A stretch of 64,000 bases of DNA from Acetobacter fabarum (GCF_011516925.1 NZ_WOTG01000001.1:124001-188000), one strand, 5' to 3'. Counted from the stretch's first letter, positions 39,475 to 49,068 are shown. The notes: generated from the sequence alone by a model not told the origin. A program made the numbers and translations.

Positions 39475-41388
39475 TTAGTCTGGTGACCAACCGGGGTGAA
39501 AATGCCCGTAAACCACCCGGGCCAGCTCCCGACTAACCCCCGGAGCCGCCTCCAGTGCCTCCAGCCCCGCCTGCTTGACCGCCCGGGCCGAGCCAAAGGT
39601 GTTGAGCAGCATTTTTTTGCGCGCAGGGCCAATGCCGGGAATGTCATCCAGCTCAGATGTCACAAGTGCCTTGGAACGCCCCGAGCGATGCGTGGTAATG
39701 GCAAAACGGTGCGCCTCATCCCGCAGCCTTTGCAGGTAATACAGAACCGGGTCGCGTAGGGGGAGCTGGAAAGGCTCCGTATGGTCGATATAAAACCACT
39801 CCCGCCCTGCATCCCGGTCCGGCCCTTTGGCAATCCCCACGAGCTTGACGCCTGTGACACCCAGCTCATCCAGCACGGCTCGCACGGCGGAATACTGGCC
39901 TGCGCCACCATCTATCAGCAGCACATCGGGCCAGTTGGAGGTATCTCCATCCTCCGCTTCCCGCAGGGCACGGCCAAAGCGGCGCTCCAGCACTTCACGC
40001 ATCATGGCAAAGTCATCCCCCGGTGTGATGGGGCCTTTAATACGGAATTTGCGGTACGCCTTGCGGTTGAACCCTTCCGGGCCGCCCACAATCATCACCC
40101 CATAGGCATGCGCGCCCTGAATATGGCTGTTGTCATACACCTCTATGCGTTCAGGCGGGGCATCCAGCGCAAACACATCCGCAACGCCCTGAAGCAGCTT
40201 GGCCTGCCCTGCTGTTTCGGCCAGCCTGCGGTTGAGCGCATCCCGCGCGTTGGTTACGGCGTGATCGACCACCTGTTTTTTCTCACCGCGTTGCGGGTTG
40301 AGAATCTCCACCTTTTTGCCGCGCCGTAGGGCAAGGGCCTCGGCCATGAGCGGGCTTTCCGCCAGAGCATGGTTGACCAGAATCTGCGCCGGGCAAGGTT
40401 TGTCGTCATAAAACTGGACGATAAAAGCGGAAAGAATATCAGCCGGGGCCTCATCCTGCGCATGAGCCGGAAAAAACGAACGGCTGCCATTGTTGCGCCC
40501 GCCACGCACAAAAAAGACCTGAATGCAGGTCTGCCCGGCCTCCTGCCATAGCCCGAACACGTCCGCATCCTGCAAGGACGCGGGATTGATCACGCTAGAC
40601 TCCTGCATTTGCGCCAGCGCGCGAATACGGTCGCGCAGCACGGCCGCGCGCTCGAAATCCATCTCCTCCGCCGCACGGTTCATGTCCGCGCCCAGTGTCT
40701 CACGCAATGCGGTGTCCTTGCCGGACAGAAAATCCCGCGCCTGTTCCACCAATTGCCCGTAAGCCTGCTGGTCTATGCGCTCCACGCACGGAGCGGAACA
40801 GCGTTTGATCTGGAACAGGAGGCACGGCCTGCTGCGGCTGTTAAAAACGGAATCCGCACAAGAGCGCAGCAAAAACACCCGCTGGATCAGGTTCAGCGTC
40901 TGGTTGACCGCCCATGCGGAGGCAAAAGGCCCCCACAGGCTGGCCCCCTTGACCGCCTTGCCCCGATGCTTGGCAATCTGGGGGAATGCCTGCCCATCGG
41001 TCAGCATCAGCCACGGGTAGCTCTTGTCATCACGCAGGAGGATATTGAAGCGGGGCTTCATCCGCTTGATGTAATTGGCCTCCAGCAGCAGGGCTTCGGC
41101 CTCGGTATGGGTTGTCACGATCTCCATGGAGGCGGTTTCCGACACCATGCGCCGCAGGCGTTCGGGCAGACGGCCAACCTGCGTATAGGACGTGACACGT
41201 TTTTTGAGCGAGAGCGCCTTGCCCACATACAGCACCTCCCCCTTGCTCCCGAGCATGCGGTAAACGCCAGGGGCAAAGGGCATGGTGCGCAGGGCATGGC
41301 GAATGACCTCCACCCCCTTGGCCGGAAGGTCAGGCTGGGCGTTGGTCTGGGCCTCCGCGTTATCCTGTGGCGAATTTTGTGCAGTCAT
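39475..41388 (-). CDS. uvrC: Excinuclease ABC subunit UvrC
   Basis: 637 residues. GIY-YIG nuclease domain at the N-terminus ([19 protein letters not shown], about 40-58), Cys cluster, UVR domain ([17 protein letters not shown], about 240-256), the RNase H-like second nuclease domain ([17 protein letters not shown] and [11 protein letters not shown]), and helix-hairpin-helix motifs at the C-terminus ([13 protein letters not shown]). It makes both incisions in nucleotide excision repair. Its 5' end borders the 247-bp region with a DnaA box. Confidence 0.96.
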   Translation of the reverse strand: MTAQNSPQDNAEAQTNAQPDLPAKGVEVIRHALRTMPFAPGVYRMLGSKGEVLYVGKALSLKKRVTSYTQVGRLPERLRRMVSETASMEIVTTHTEAEALLLEANYIKRMKPRFNILLRDDKSYPWLMLTDGQAFPQIAKHRGKAVKGASLWGPFASAWAVNQTLNLIQRVFLLRSCADSVFNSRSRPCLLFQIKRCSAPCVERIDQQAYGQLVEQARDFLSGKDTALRETLGADMNRAAEEMDFERAAVLRDRIRALAQMQESSVINPASLQDADVFGLWQEAGQTCIQVFFVRGGRNNGSRSFFPAHAQDEAPADILSAFIVQFYDDKPCPAQILVNHALAESPLMAEALALRRGKKVEILNPQRGEKKQVVDHAVTNARDALNRRLAETAGQAKLLQGVADVFALDAPPERIEVYDNSHIQGAHAYGVMIVGGPEGFNRKAYRKFRIKGPITPGDDFAMMREVLERRFGRALREAEDGDTSNWPDVLLIDGGAGQYSAVRAVLDELGVTGVKLVGIAKGPDRDAGREWFYIDHTEPFQLPLRDPVLYYLQRLRDEAHRFAITTHRSGRSKALVTSELDDIPGIGPARKKMLLNTFGSARAVKQAGLEALEAAPGVSRELARVVYGHFHPGWSPD

Positions 41389-41635
41389 CTGGCGCTCTTT
41401 GGGGGGCGATCAATTTCATCCACCGTTTTTGTGGATAAGTCTGTGGACGATGGGGGGCGGAAAGGGTGCAAACCGCAGATTTTCAGCCCTTCCAACGGAT
41501 TGCATATTTTTTAATCAAACACATCATGCCATTGATTTAAAAGGATTTTACTCCTGAGCACCCTTAACCCATCTTTGCTTTTTTGAACTCTTTGTTGAAA
41601 ATAGGGCGTGTCAAGAGGAATAGTGGACAAAATTT
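41389..41635. promoter_or_regulatory. A/T-rich uvrC upstream region with a perfect DnaA box
   Basis: A 247-bp gap between the uvrC start and the end of the dipeptidase gene. It holds TGTGGATAA (41430-41438), the exact reverse complement of the DnaA box TTATCCACA, then a related TGTGGACGA at 41442-41450 and AGTGGACAA at 41622-41630. Between them is an A/T-rich stretch (about 41501-41555) with an imperfect palindrome ttaatcaa / ttgatttaa. It must contain the uvrC promoter; the boxes could mean DnaA control or, less likely, an initiation role. Confidence 0.5.
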
Positions 41636-42718
41636 TCAGTCCGCAGCGTGGGCTGTAGTCCCGCTTTGTTCTGCCACCTGCTCCGCCTTTTCCAGCAGCC
41701 GCAAAAAATTCTCCCCCCAGAAGGCCGCTATCTCGCTTCGGTCATACCCCCTGCGCAGCAGCTCGGCGGTAATGTTGGCACCCTGCGTTGCATCCTGCCA
41801 GTCCGCCAGTGCGCCGCCGCCATCAAAATCGGAGGAAATCCCGACATAAGCGGGGCCAAGCCTGCGCACCACATAGTCAATATGGTCCACAAGGTCAGCA
41901 ACACCAGCAGAACGCCGCCCCTCCTCCGGTTTGGGTTTGAGGAAGGCCGGCATGGCGGTTATCTGGATCAGCCCGCCGCTGGCCCCGAGTGCATCAAGCT
42001 GTTCATCATCCAGATTGCGCGGATGATCGCACAATGTGCGCACGCAGGAATGGCTGGCAACAACCGGTGTGGCCGAAGCCGCAACAGCCTGCAACATGGT
42101 CTGCTTGGAGGCGTGGGACACATCCACCAGCAGACCAAGCCTGTTCATCTCCCGCACGGCCTCACGCCCAAGGGTGGAAAGCCCGCCGTGTTTTTGCGGT
42201 GTATCCCCCAGACTGGGGCGATGGATGGCCGCATCCGCCAGAGCGTTATGCCCGTTATGGGTCAGGGTAACGTACCGCGCGCCGCGCTGGGCAAATGCGC
42301 CAAGCAGAGCCGGGTCCTCGCCCATGCCATAACCATTTTCCACAGCGGGAATAACCGCGATCACACCTTGGGCGTGAGCTGCCCGAATATCAGCCACGCG
42401 GGAGCACACCCGGGCCGTAACCCCATTATGGGTGCCCTGCATGGTGTTGATGGCGTCCAGCATGGCCAGACATTCCTGCTGCACCTGTGCGTGCGCCTGC
42501 GCTGTAACCGGCCCCTGTGCCGTGTAGGCTACAAAGCAGCCTGCCGACATACCGCCACGCTGCATTTTGGGCAGATCCACCTTGCGCTGGGGGGTGTCCT
42601 CAAACGCATCGGCCCGGTCAGGCCATGGAATGTCGATATGGCTATCGAGTGTCAGGAGGGCGCGGTGCAGGGCTACGGCATCCTGCGGGGGGGCTGGCTG
42701 GGGGCGTTGGGTATCCAT
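41636..42718 (-). CDS. Membrane dipeptidase (peptidase family M19)
   Basis: 360 residues. The zinc-ligand motif DSHIDIP opens the domain (about residues 25-31), PAVENGYGMGED holds the bridging glutamate, and further ligands are in VDVSHASKQT and SHSCVRTL, with DFDGGG near the C-terminus. It hydrolyses dipeptides, often with D-residues. No signal peptide or membrane segment is visible, so the bacterial version is likely cytoplasmic. The ATG at 42718 follows a noncoding-looking upstream frame. Divergent from xthA by 116 bp. Confidence 0.92.
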   Translation of the reverse strand: MDTQRPQPAPPQDAVALHRALLTLDSHIDIPWPDRADAFEDTPQRKVDLPKMQRGGMSAGCFVAYTAQGPVTAQAHAQVQQECLAMLDAINTMQGTHNGVTARVCSRVADIRAAHAQGVIAVIPAVENGYGMGEDPALLGAFAQRGARYVTLTHNGHNALADAAIHRPSLGDTPQKHGGLSTLGREAVREMNRLGLLVDVSHASKQTMLQAVAASATPVVASHSCVRTLCDHPRNLDDEQLDALGASGGLIQITAMPAFLKPKPEEGRRSAGVADLVDHIDYVVRRLGPAYVGISSDFDGGGALADWQDATQGANITAELLRRGYDRSEIAAFWGENFLRLLEKAEQVAEQSGTTAHAAD

Positions 42719-42834
42719 GCTTCTAATATCATGGTGTGGTTGCCAGAAATTGCAAGACTCCTCCCACCCCTGTGTGCATGGAGGTGTCTGTCTTTTTGCT
42801 TGCCCTCCCCCACACAATACGCCATGCCCTGCCC

Positions 42835-43635
42835 ATGCGACTTGTGACATGGAACATCAATTCCCTCCGCCTGCGTATGCCGCTGCTGGAAAAACTGACC
42901 ACCGCCTTGCAACCAGACGTTGTCTGCCTGCAGGAAACAAAGGTGACAGACGAACTTTTCCCGCATGAGAGCGTGCGTGCCCTTGGGTTTGAACACCTGC
43001 ACTACAAGGGCATGAAGGGGTATAACGGCGTGGCCATTCTCTCACGCCTGCCGCTCAGCCCGGTTGTGGACACGCCAACATGGTACGCTCAGGAAGACTG
43101 CCGCCATGTTGCTGCCACCGTTCATGCACCGGGGGGGGACATCACTCTGCATGATTTTTACGTCCCCGCAGGCGGGGATGAACCGGACCCGGAAACCAAC
43201 CCAAAGTTTGCCCACAAGCTTGCCTTTGTGGACGAAGCCACACAGTGGTTTGCTCAGCAAAAACCAGCCCGTACGGTGCTGGTAGGCGACCTGAACATTG
43301 CCCCCCTTGAGCATGATGTGTGGAGCCACAAGCAACTGCTGAAAATTGTCAGCCACACACCACCGGAAACCCAGCGCCTGACCCAATGGCAGCAGACCGG
43401 CTTTGTGGATGCCATGCGCCGCTTTGTACCCCCCACCGACAAGCTGTACACATGGTGGTCTTACCGTAACAAGGACTGGCGCAAGTCCAACCGGGGCCGC
43501 AGGCTGGACCACATATGGGTCACCCCCGATCTGGTGCCGGAACTGGCCAGCATGTCCGTGCTGGAAGAGGCCAGAGACTGGCCATCCCCCTCCGACCATG
43601 TGCCTGTGGTCATGGACATTCACCCTCAATCCTGA
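42835..43635 (+). CDS. xthA: Exodeoxyribonuclease III (XthA)
   Basis: 266-residue AP endonuclease of the EEP fold: start RLVTWNINSLRLR, the metal-binding LQETKVTD (Glu about 34), YNGVAILSR, GDLNIAPLEHDVW and the C-terminal RLDHIWVT and SDHVPVVMDI. It cuts at abasic sites and trims 3' ends in base excision repair. I start at the ATG 42835; an upstream in-frame ATG at 42736 would add 33 residues without homology. Confidence 0.95.
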   Translation: MRLVTWNINSLRLRMPLLEKLTTALQPDVVCLQETKVTDELFPHESVRALGFEHLHYKGMKGYNGVAILSRLPLSPVVDTPTWYAQEDCRHVAATVHAPGGDITLHDFYVPAGGDEPDPETNPKFAHKLAFVDEATQWFAQQKPARTVLVGDLNIAPLEHDVWSHKQLLKIVSHTPPETQRLTQWQQTGFVDAMRRFVPPTDKLYTWWSYRNKDWRKSNRGRRLDHIWVTPDLVPELASMSVLEEARDWPSPSDHVPVVMDIHPQS

Positions 43636-43956
43636 ACAAAAGCAGGCTCAGGGGGCTATTATATTCATGCCCTCTTAGTGCTCGCACGATGCGCCTGCCC
43701 GCCGCCCGACCAAGGCCGCCTGCCGGTTCTGAAGAACCGGCAGGGGGTCTGCCTGTACCAACCTTGGCGGCATGCAATGCACGCGTAAAAAACAGCGCAA
43801 CACACGCGAGTAAACACATGCGCAAGGGGCCGATAAGCTGACCAAGAACCATGCACGGCAAGCATAAATTTAAATTGTGCGGCAATGTCGTTTTATGCCA
43901 GAAGTGCCACTATTATTTTACAAACAGGCAACTTCTTTCACTCAAAAAAGGTCGCG
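43636..43956. other. Gene-free region between xthA and the A/T-rich methyltransferase, with a hairpin
   Basis: 321 bp. The strongest element is a near-perfect palindrome at 43719-43744 (cctgccggttct / agaaccggcagg, 2-nt loop) not followed by T. An outer pair ccaagg (43710-43715) / ccttgg (about 43763-43768) could extend it with bulges into a structured RNA or DNA element. Base composition shifts from GC-rich to A/T-rich near 43860. No convincing gene is seen; a minus-strand frame with a hydrophobic start overlaps the end of xthA and was rejected. Confidence 0.6.
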
Positions 43957-44646
43957 ATGTCTATTTTTGATAATAGAGGCATTCTATGCCATATATATAA
44001 AAAATTATTACATAAATACTACTCAAATGACCTATGGATAGATTTGAAAATAAATGCAAAGAAGGAAACTGTAGATTACATATTAAATAATATGGGTCGT
44101 GCCATTATCTCCAAAGACCGTTACTCTTTGCTAAAATACGCTTTCCAACATGCCGACAAAGAAGGACTAATACTTGAATTTGGCGTCGAAAAAGGGGCCT
44201 CAATCAATTACTTAGCCTCCCTTACCCAGCAGACGGTCCACGGGTTCGATTCTTTTGAAGGCCTCCCGACCGACTGGAAAGGCACGATGGAAACAAAAGG
44301 AGCGTTCGATATGAACAAGGCTCCCCCCAAAGTGCGCCCTAATGTTCAGCTCCACATTGGCTGGTTTGATGACGTTATTCCTGTTTTTCTAAAACAGACA
44401 GACAACAGCATAGCCTATATGCATGTTGATTGTGACACGTACGAATCAACAAAAATCCTGCTGGATCTAACCAAAGACAGAATAAAAACCGGAACCGTAA
44501 TAGTATTCGATGAATATTTTAACTACCCCGGATGGAAAGAAAACGAATTCAAGGCTTTTCAGGAATTTGTTGCCGACACAAAAATAAAATACGAATACAT
44601 CGGCTTTTCATCAGAAAAAGGGCACGTCGCGGTCAGGATCATTTAA
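43957..44646 (+). CDS. TylF/MycF-like class I methyltransferase, probably acquired
   Basis: 229 residues. The core reads LILEFGVEKGASINYLA (SAM-binding region, about 71-87), FDSFEGLPTDWKG (about 96-108) and YMHVDCDTYESTKILL then IVFDEYFNYPGW, the pattern of the TylF/MycF macrocin O-methyltransferase family; the acidic pair and Asp residues would bind metal. The target may be a sugar or secondary metabolite, but no such cluster is nearby. It is strongly A/T-rich (13 of the 60 bases at 43981-44040 are G or C) unlike its neighbours, a sign of transfer. An in-frame ATG at 43885 is possible. Confidence 0.75.
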   Translation: MSIFDNRGILCHIYKKLLHKYYSNDLWIDLKINAKKETVDYILNNMGRAIISKDRYSLLKYAFQHADKEGLILEFGVEKGASINYLASLTQQTVHGFDSFEGLPTDWKGTMETKGAFDMNKAPPKVRPNVQLHIGWFDDVIPVFLKQTDNSIAYMHVDCDTYESTKILLDLTKDRIKTGTVIVFDEYFNYPGWKENEFKAFQEFVADTKIKYEYIGFSSEKGHVAVRII

Positions 44647-44703
44647 GATCCGGGCCTATTCCACGCGACTGCATACATTCGCTCGCTGCCTTTAAAAGCC
44701 TAT

Positions 44704-44750
44704 CGTCACTCACAACAGTCCCCCTTGCAGAGCCCGCCTTGTGAGTGACG
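44704..44750. repeat. Perfect 12-bp inverted repeat with a 23-nt loop
   Basis: cgtcactcacaa (44704-44715) and ttgtgagtgacg (44739-44750) are exact reverse complements in the gap between the A/T-rich methyltransferase and the end of tamB. No T-run follows, so it is not a classic terminator; it may be a transcript-end hairpin for the two converging genes, an operator, or a mobile-element trace. Confidence 0.7.
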
Positions 44751-44829
44751 CATACTTTGCTGCCTGAAAACGCTCCGGCGCAGCCAATACAGCCCCGCCA
44801 GAGGCCCCATGGGCCGCAAATACCCCCAC

Positions 44830-47800
44830 CTAGTAGCGATACTGCCAGACCAGCCCCACACTGCTCCCCGGGTCGTTTTCGGGCGTAGTAAAGCCCGTTA
44901 CGGAGCCACCCGTGCCTACCGTGGTGTTGAGCTTAAGATGGTTTGTCAGGTCCACCTGCACCTGCGCCTGCGTGCCGGAGCCAGAGGTCGCCTGCTTGGC
45001 ACCTACGTAAACACCTTTCATGACATATTTGCCGGCCTCCACGCTGGTACCACCATTACCAACGCCTGAACCGCCGCCAACGGCCAGCCTGTCCAGATGT
45101 AGGGTTTTACGCAAGGTGCCCATGGGGTCAAAGGTGGTCAGCCCGGTCAGGGTTGCCAGCGCCGTGCCCACCTCCACCATCTGGGTGGAAGAAAGCGAGC
45201 GGGCATCCGTACCAAACAGCAGCATGGCCAGCACCTGATCCTGCGGCAGGGAGGGTATGGAATCAAAGCTGATCTTGGGAGCGCTGGCATAGCCCCCTAC
45301 CTTCAGCATGGCTGTCTGGCCTTCCACCGCCCGGTCGGCTTCAAAATCAAGCGTTGGGTCAAGCTTGTGTCCAACGCCCGAACCATTAAAGCCGACCCGG
45401 CCCTTGGTGAAGTTGAGCGAGATCCCCGCCAGATCAAAATTACCGCGCTTGAGGTCAAACCCACCGGTTACAACGGGGGCCTGTGCCGTGCCCGTTACAT
45501 TCAGGCGGCCTGCCATTTCCGCATCCAGCCCGTGCCCGCGCACAAAAAACTTGCCCGGAGATGTCAGCTTAAGGTCCAGCCCGATAACCGACTGGTGCGT
45601 GGAGGCGGCCATGGCTTCCTCCACCCGCTTTTTTTCCTCGCCGGGGCGTATGATGTCCAGGCGCGCGACAGAGGCCGGGAGCGAATTGGGAATATTGATT
45701 TCCACGCGCCGCAGATCGACCCCACCGCTCACATCCATGCGGGTTTGTACCTGCCCGCGCACGGTTATGTCGGCATTGAGCACCGCAGTCAGCAGGTCAC
45801 TTGTAACCGGGCGTGCGTCCTTGGCAAACAGATGCAGGTCTATGGGCATGCCCGGCATGGCAACACCCACAAAGCCATTTGCACCCAATGTGCCATCCCC
45901 TGCTTTTGCGCTGAGTGTCTGAATAACAATGCGGTCCCGCGCCCCGACCACACGACCGTTAATGGCGCTCAGATGGAACCCCTGCGCAAAATCCTGAAAA
46001 TCTGCATTAATCAGGTCAACCGCCCCCATAATGGCGGGAGAGGCCGGCGTGCCACGCACCTGCAGGGCCAGCTGCACCTTGCCCTGCGCCTGCCGGGCCT
46101 GCGCGCCAAGTATGCCGTTGCCGATGCTCAGGTCCAGATTGCCATTGGCCCGCAAATCCAGCGGCCCCGTTTTGGACAGGGGCGCACTGCCACGCACCTG
46201 CAGGCCCATTTTGCTTCCGGCAGATGCATCAAGCTGCACCTGTGCCTGCGTGCGGGCAAAAGTGGCCGTACCCTCCACCTCCATTGCAGGAACGGAGGCC
46301 GCAGCAGAACTATCTGCCATACGCAGGTTGCTGCCCCTGACCTGCACCTTGCCTTCTGGCTTATCCAGCGCGCCAGAGAGTTTGGCGTTCAGAGACACCA
46401 CACCCGTGGCGTTCAGGTCCGGCATAAACGGGTGTGCCAGTGCCGGGGTTACATTGCGAATATCCGCCGTAACCGACAGGCTGGGCTTTATCCGCCCGGC
46501 CACATCCAGCGTAGCAGGCTGGCTACCCGGCGTGGTCAGTACCGCTCGCAGGCGGTCGATTCCCAGCGTATCCCCAAACGAGACAAGCACAGGCGCTTGC
46601 AGGCGCAGGGTTTCCTGCTTTGCCGTGGCGTTCAGCTTCTGGAGTTTAAGCTGTTTGTCCGGCAGATTCAGCACAGCCTGTGTGTTCAGCATCAGGGGGC
46701 TGTTCATCCAGCTAGCAGGCCCCACCTGCGCGGCCAGCACCATGCCTGTATCCGGCCCTTTTGCACTCAGCTGCGCCTGCCCGCTTACCCCGGCGGCGGC
46801 CAGCCCGCCAAGGCGCAGGGTCAGGTCTGGCGTGGGATGAGCAACCGGGTCGGTTATGGAACCCGCCAGCGCAATCGACCCCACCTTGAATGTGGGGGTC
46901 TGCACATTCCCCTTGAGCTTGAGGGCCACAACCGGCTTGTCCTCGGCAGTGGTGGTATTGACCGATGCGGCCAGTGAGCCCGCTATTTTCTGGCCAACCA
47001 GAGGGCTGTAATCCGCCAGCCGGCCAATTGTCAGGTCCAGGTTCCCCTGTGGCACCACCTCTTTAGGGGCAAGTGTAAGCGCGCCTTCCCCTTTGGTGCT
47101 GTTCCAGGCCAGTTTTTGCAGGTCAAGGTGGCGCGTGCCATCGGCTGCCTGCCCAAATGCCACAGCCAGCTGCGCGGGCGCGCGGTCCAGCGTGCCCTCC
47201 AGAGCAAGTGTGCCCTGAGGAGCCACTGGCAGGTGGGCAACCGAGGCATCCAGCGCCAAAGCTCCCTTGGGCATTGAGGCAGTACCCAGATTGGCCTTTG
47301 CCCCCAATGTGGCAACAAAGTCCTGCAATGGCCCCTTGAGGGCGAGCACAATACTGGTATCCCCCCGCAAGGTAGGGGCCAGTTTTTCCAGCGCGGGCAG
47401 GCCGATATTGGCCGTTATATCCACATTGCGGCCAGTCTGCACATGGCCCTGCACCTTGGCGTCCAGCGCCTGCCCCGACAGGGTGAGCGAGGACAGGTCA
47501 ATCTGCTGCCCGGCAGCCATACCCGCCTGCGCTGGCAACGGGTGCATGGCTGCGGCAAGGGCCAAATGCCCATCCGGGCCAATAAGCCCGGCAGCCTGCG
47601 CCTGCCCGCCCGTTATGGCCAGTTGGCCGCCGGTCGCCAGATGTGTCTCGCCCTGCGGGTCGCGGGAGCGGTCAAACTGGGCATTCAGGCTTGCATGCCC
47701 GCGCAGAGGCACGCCTGCAGCCTCCCCCACGGGGAGCAGGTCAGGCACGTTCAGGCTGAGTGTGCCACGCTGTGGTGCTGCTGCCTGCAAAGAACCCGAC

Positions 47801-49068
47801 AGGGCAATAACAGGATGTTCAAGGGTAAAGACCACCGGCAACCCCGGCACGGCTGGCTTGGCCACAACATCCAGCTTGAGCGGGGCTGCCGCCAGCAATG
47901 TGGGCGCTTTACCCGGCAGGCGCAGCCCATCGGCCGTGAGCATCAGGTGGAGTTGTTCGGCCAGTGCAGCAGCATTACCGCCTTCCCCCGCAAAGCGGAC
48001 ACGCAGAGTACCCACCTGCACGCCAGAAGCGGCAAGCTGGTCCACATCCAGTTGCGCCGTGCCATGGGGAGCCGCCATTTTGCCATTCAGCCGGGCAGCA
48101 AGGCGCACGGCCTGCCACCCGATCTCGGACGTAAGAGAAAGCTGGGGTGACTGGGCCGAAACCTCCAGCTGGGCCATTTGCTGCGCAAGCAGGTCCAGCG
48201 TACCACGTGCCTGCGCGCTTACTGCTCCGGCGGAGGCCGAAAACGCCAGAGTATTGGCCGTAACCGGCCCCTGCATATCCAGCTTGAGCGCTATGGGGGT
48301 CAGTTGCGGCATGCCCAGCTGGGTTGCCACAAACCCACCATTTGCGCCTTCGCTCGCATTCAGGTGCAGGGCCAGCTTGCCCCTCCCCGTTGCCGTGGAC
48401 AGGCTGATCTGCCCGGTCTGGTCCAGCCGTGTAACCTGTATGGCAATGTCGGAACGGGGGAGTTTTGGCAGGCTCAGCCCGTTAATAACCGGGTCAATAT
48501 TGGCAAGCTTGCCATGCCCACTCACCCGGAAACTGGCTGCCTGCCCGGCAAGGGGCGCGCCCACATTAATCTGCCCGACCTCCAGCTTGCGAATATCCAC
48601 CCCCATACGCAGGGCAGAAGGGGAGGACGAGGTCGGCTGGGCAGGCTGTGGAGTTGGGTCGGACACAGGCAGGCGCGGAATATCCAGCACACTTGCACTA
48701 AACACATAAATGCGGGCCTGCCGCCACACCATGGCCATGGGCGACCAGTCAAACCGCACGTCATGCAGTGTTAGCCACGCTCCCTGCCGGTCATGGATCG
48801 CCAGCGTTTTAACACGCAGGTTATCGGGAAAACGGCCAGACAGCCCATCCAGCGTAACCATGCCCCCGGTCAGGGATGCGGTCTGGCGCACCAGCATCCG
48901 CCGCCCCGGCCCCGTATTGGCACCTATGAGCAGAACGGTTGTCGCCAATGCGCCAATACCAGCCAGCGAGCCTGCGGTTATCAGCGCAAAACGGCCTGCG
49001 CGCCGCCACAGGCTGCGCGGTGGTGGAGGTGTGGGTGCGTTCGGGGGGGCGGGTGTGGCTTCTGGCAT
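44830..49068 (-). CDS. tamB: Translocation and assembly module protein TamB
   Basis: 1412 residues. A proline-rich cytoplasmic start (1-20) is followed by one membrane segment (about 26-49) and a very long beta-rich periplasmic region of repeating AsmA-like strands. The C-terminal 350 residues form the conserved TamB (DUF490) domain, with FDLKRGNFDLAGISLNFTKGRVGFNG and the ending VGLVWQYRY, a strand expected to pair with TamA. With TamA it bridges inner and outer membranes for protein or lipid traffic. Its ATG overlaps the tamA stop by one base (TGATG). Confidence 0.92.
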   Translation of the reverse strand: MPEATPAPPNAPTPPPPRSLWRRAGRFALITAGSLAGIGALATTVLLIGANTGPGRRMLVRQTASLTGGMVTLDGLSGRFPDNLRVKTLAIHDRQGAWLTLHDVRFDWSPMAMVWRQARIYVFSASVLDIPRLPVSDPTPQPAQPTSSSPSALRMGVDIRKLEVGQINVGAPLAGQAASFRVSGHGKLANIDPVINGLSLPKLPRSDIAIQVTRLDQTGQISLSTATGRGKLALHLNASEGANGGFVATQLGMPQLTPIALKLDMQGPVTANTLAFSASAGAVSAQARGTLDLLAQQMAQLEVSAQSPQLSLTSEIGWQAVRLAARLNGKMAAPHGTAQLDVDQLAASGVQVGTLRVRFAGEGGNAAALAEQLHLMLTADGLRLPGKAPTLLAAAPLKLDVVAKPAVPGLPVVFTLEHPVIALSGSLQAAAPQRGTLSLNVPDLLPVGEAAGVPLRGHASLNAQFDRSRDPQGETHLATGGQLAITGGQAQAAGLIGPDGHLALAAAMHPLPAQAGMAAGQQIDLSSLTLSGQALDAKVQGHVQTGRNVDITANIGLPALEKLAPTLRGDTSIVLALKGPLQDFVATLGAKANLGTASMPKGALALDASVAHLPVAPQGTLALEGTLDRAPAQLAVAFGQAADGTRHLDLQKLAWNSTKGEGALTLAPKEVVPQGNLDLTIGRLADYSPLVGQKIAGSLAASVNTTTAEDKPVVALKLKGNVQTPTFKVGSIALAGSITDPVAHPTPDLTLRLGGLAAAGVSGQAQLSAKGPDTGMVLAAQVGPASWMNSPLMLNTQAVLNLPDKQLKLQKLNATAKQETLRLQAPVLVSFGDTLGIDRLRAVLTTPGSQPATLDVAGRIKPSLSVTADIRNVTPALAHPFMPDLNATGVVSLNAKLSGALDKPEGKVQVRGSNLRMADSSAAASVPAMEVEGTATFARTQAQVQLDASAGSKMGLQVRGSAPLSKTGPLDLRANGNLDLSIGNGILGAQARQAQGKVQLALQVRGTPASPAIMGAVDLINADFQDFAQGFHLSAINGRVVGARDRIVIQTLSAKAGDGTLGANGFVGVAMPGMPIDLHLFAKDARPVTSDLLTAVLNADITVRGQVQTRMDVSGGVDLRRVEINIPNSLPASVARLDIIRPGEEKKRVEEAMAASTHQSVIGLDLKLTSPGKFFVRGHGLDAEMAGRLNVTGTAQAPVVTGGFDLKRGNFDLAGISLNFTKGRVGFNGSGVGHKLDPTLDFEADRAVEGQTAMLKVGGYASAPKISFDSIPSLPQDQVLAMLLFGTDARSLSSTQMVEVGTALATLTGLTTFDPMGTLRKTLHLDRLAVGGGSGVGNGGTSVEAGKYVMKGVYVGAKQATSGSGTQAQVQVDLTNHLKLNTTVGTGGSVTGFTTPENDPGSSVGLVWQYRY

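Noticed and set aside
40609-41514. Plus-strand open frame of about 300 codons antisense to uvrC
   Set aside because: Same reason: mirror frame of a strongly supported gene, no motif, low-complexity basic composition.
41585-41600. Possible SOS box upstream of uvrC (GAAC then GAAA)
   Set aside because: The half-sites are 8 bp apart rather than 7 and the second is GAAA, so it does not fit GAAC-N7-GAAC; it is also about 200 bp from the uvrC start.
43610-43885. Minus-strand open frame of 91 codons with a hydrophobic N-terminus
   Set aside because: It overlaps the end of xthA, runs through the hairpin at 43719-43744, has no clear ribosome-binding site and no recognisable product. The hydrophobic start is likely chance.
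45367-48709. Long plus-strand open frames antisense to tamB (up to about 535 codons)
   Set aside because: They are mirror frames of a GC-rich gene, have atypical composition (rich in His, Arg, Pro, Cys) and no domain.
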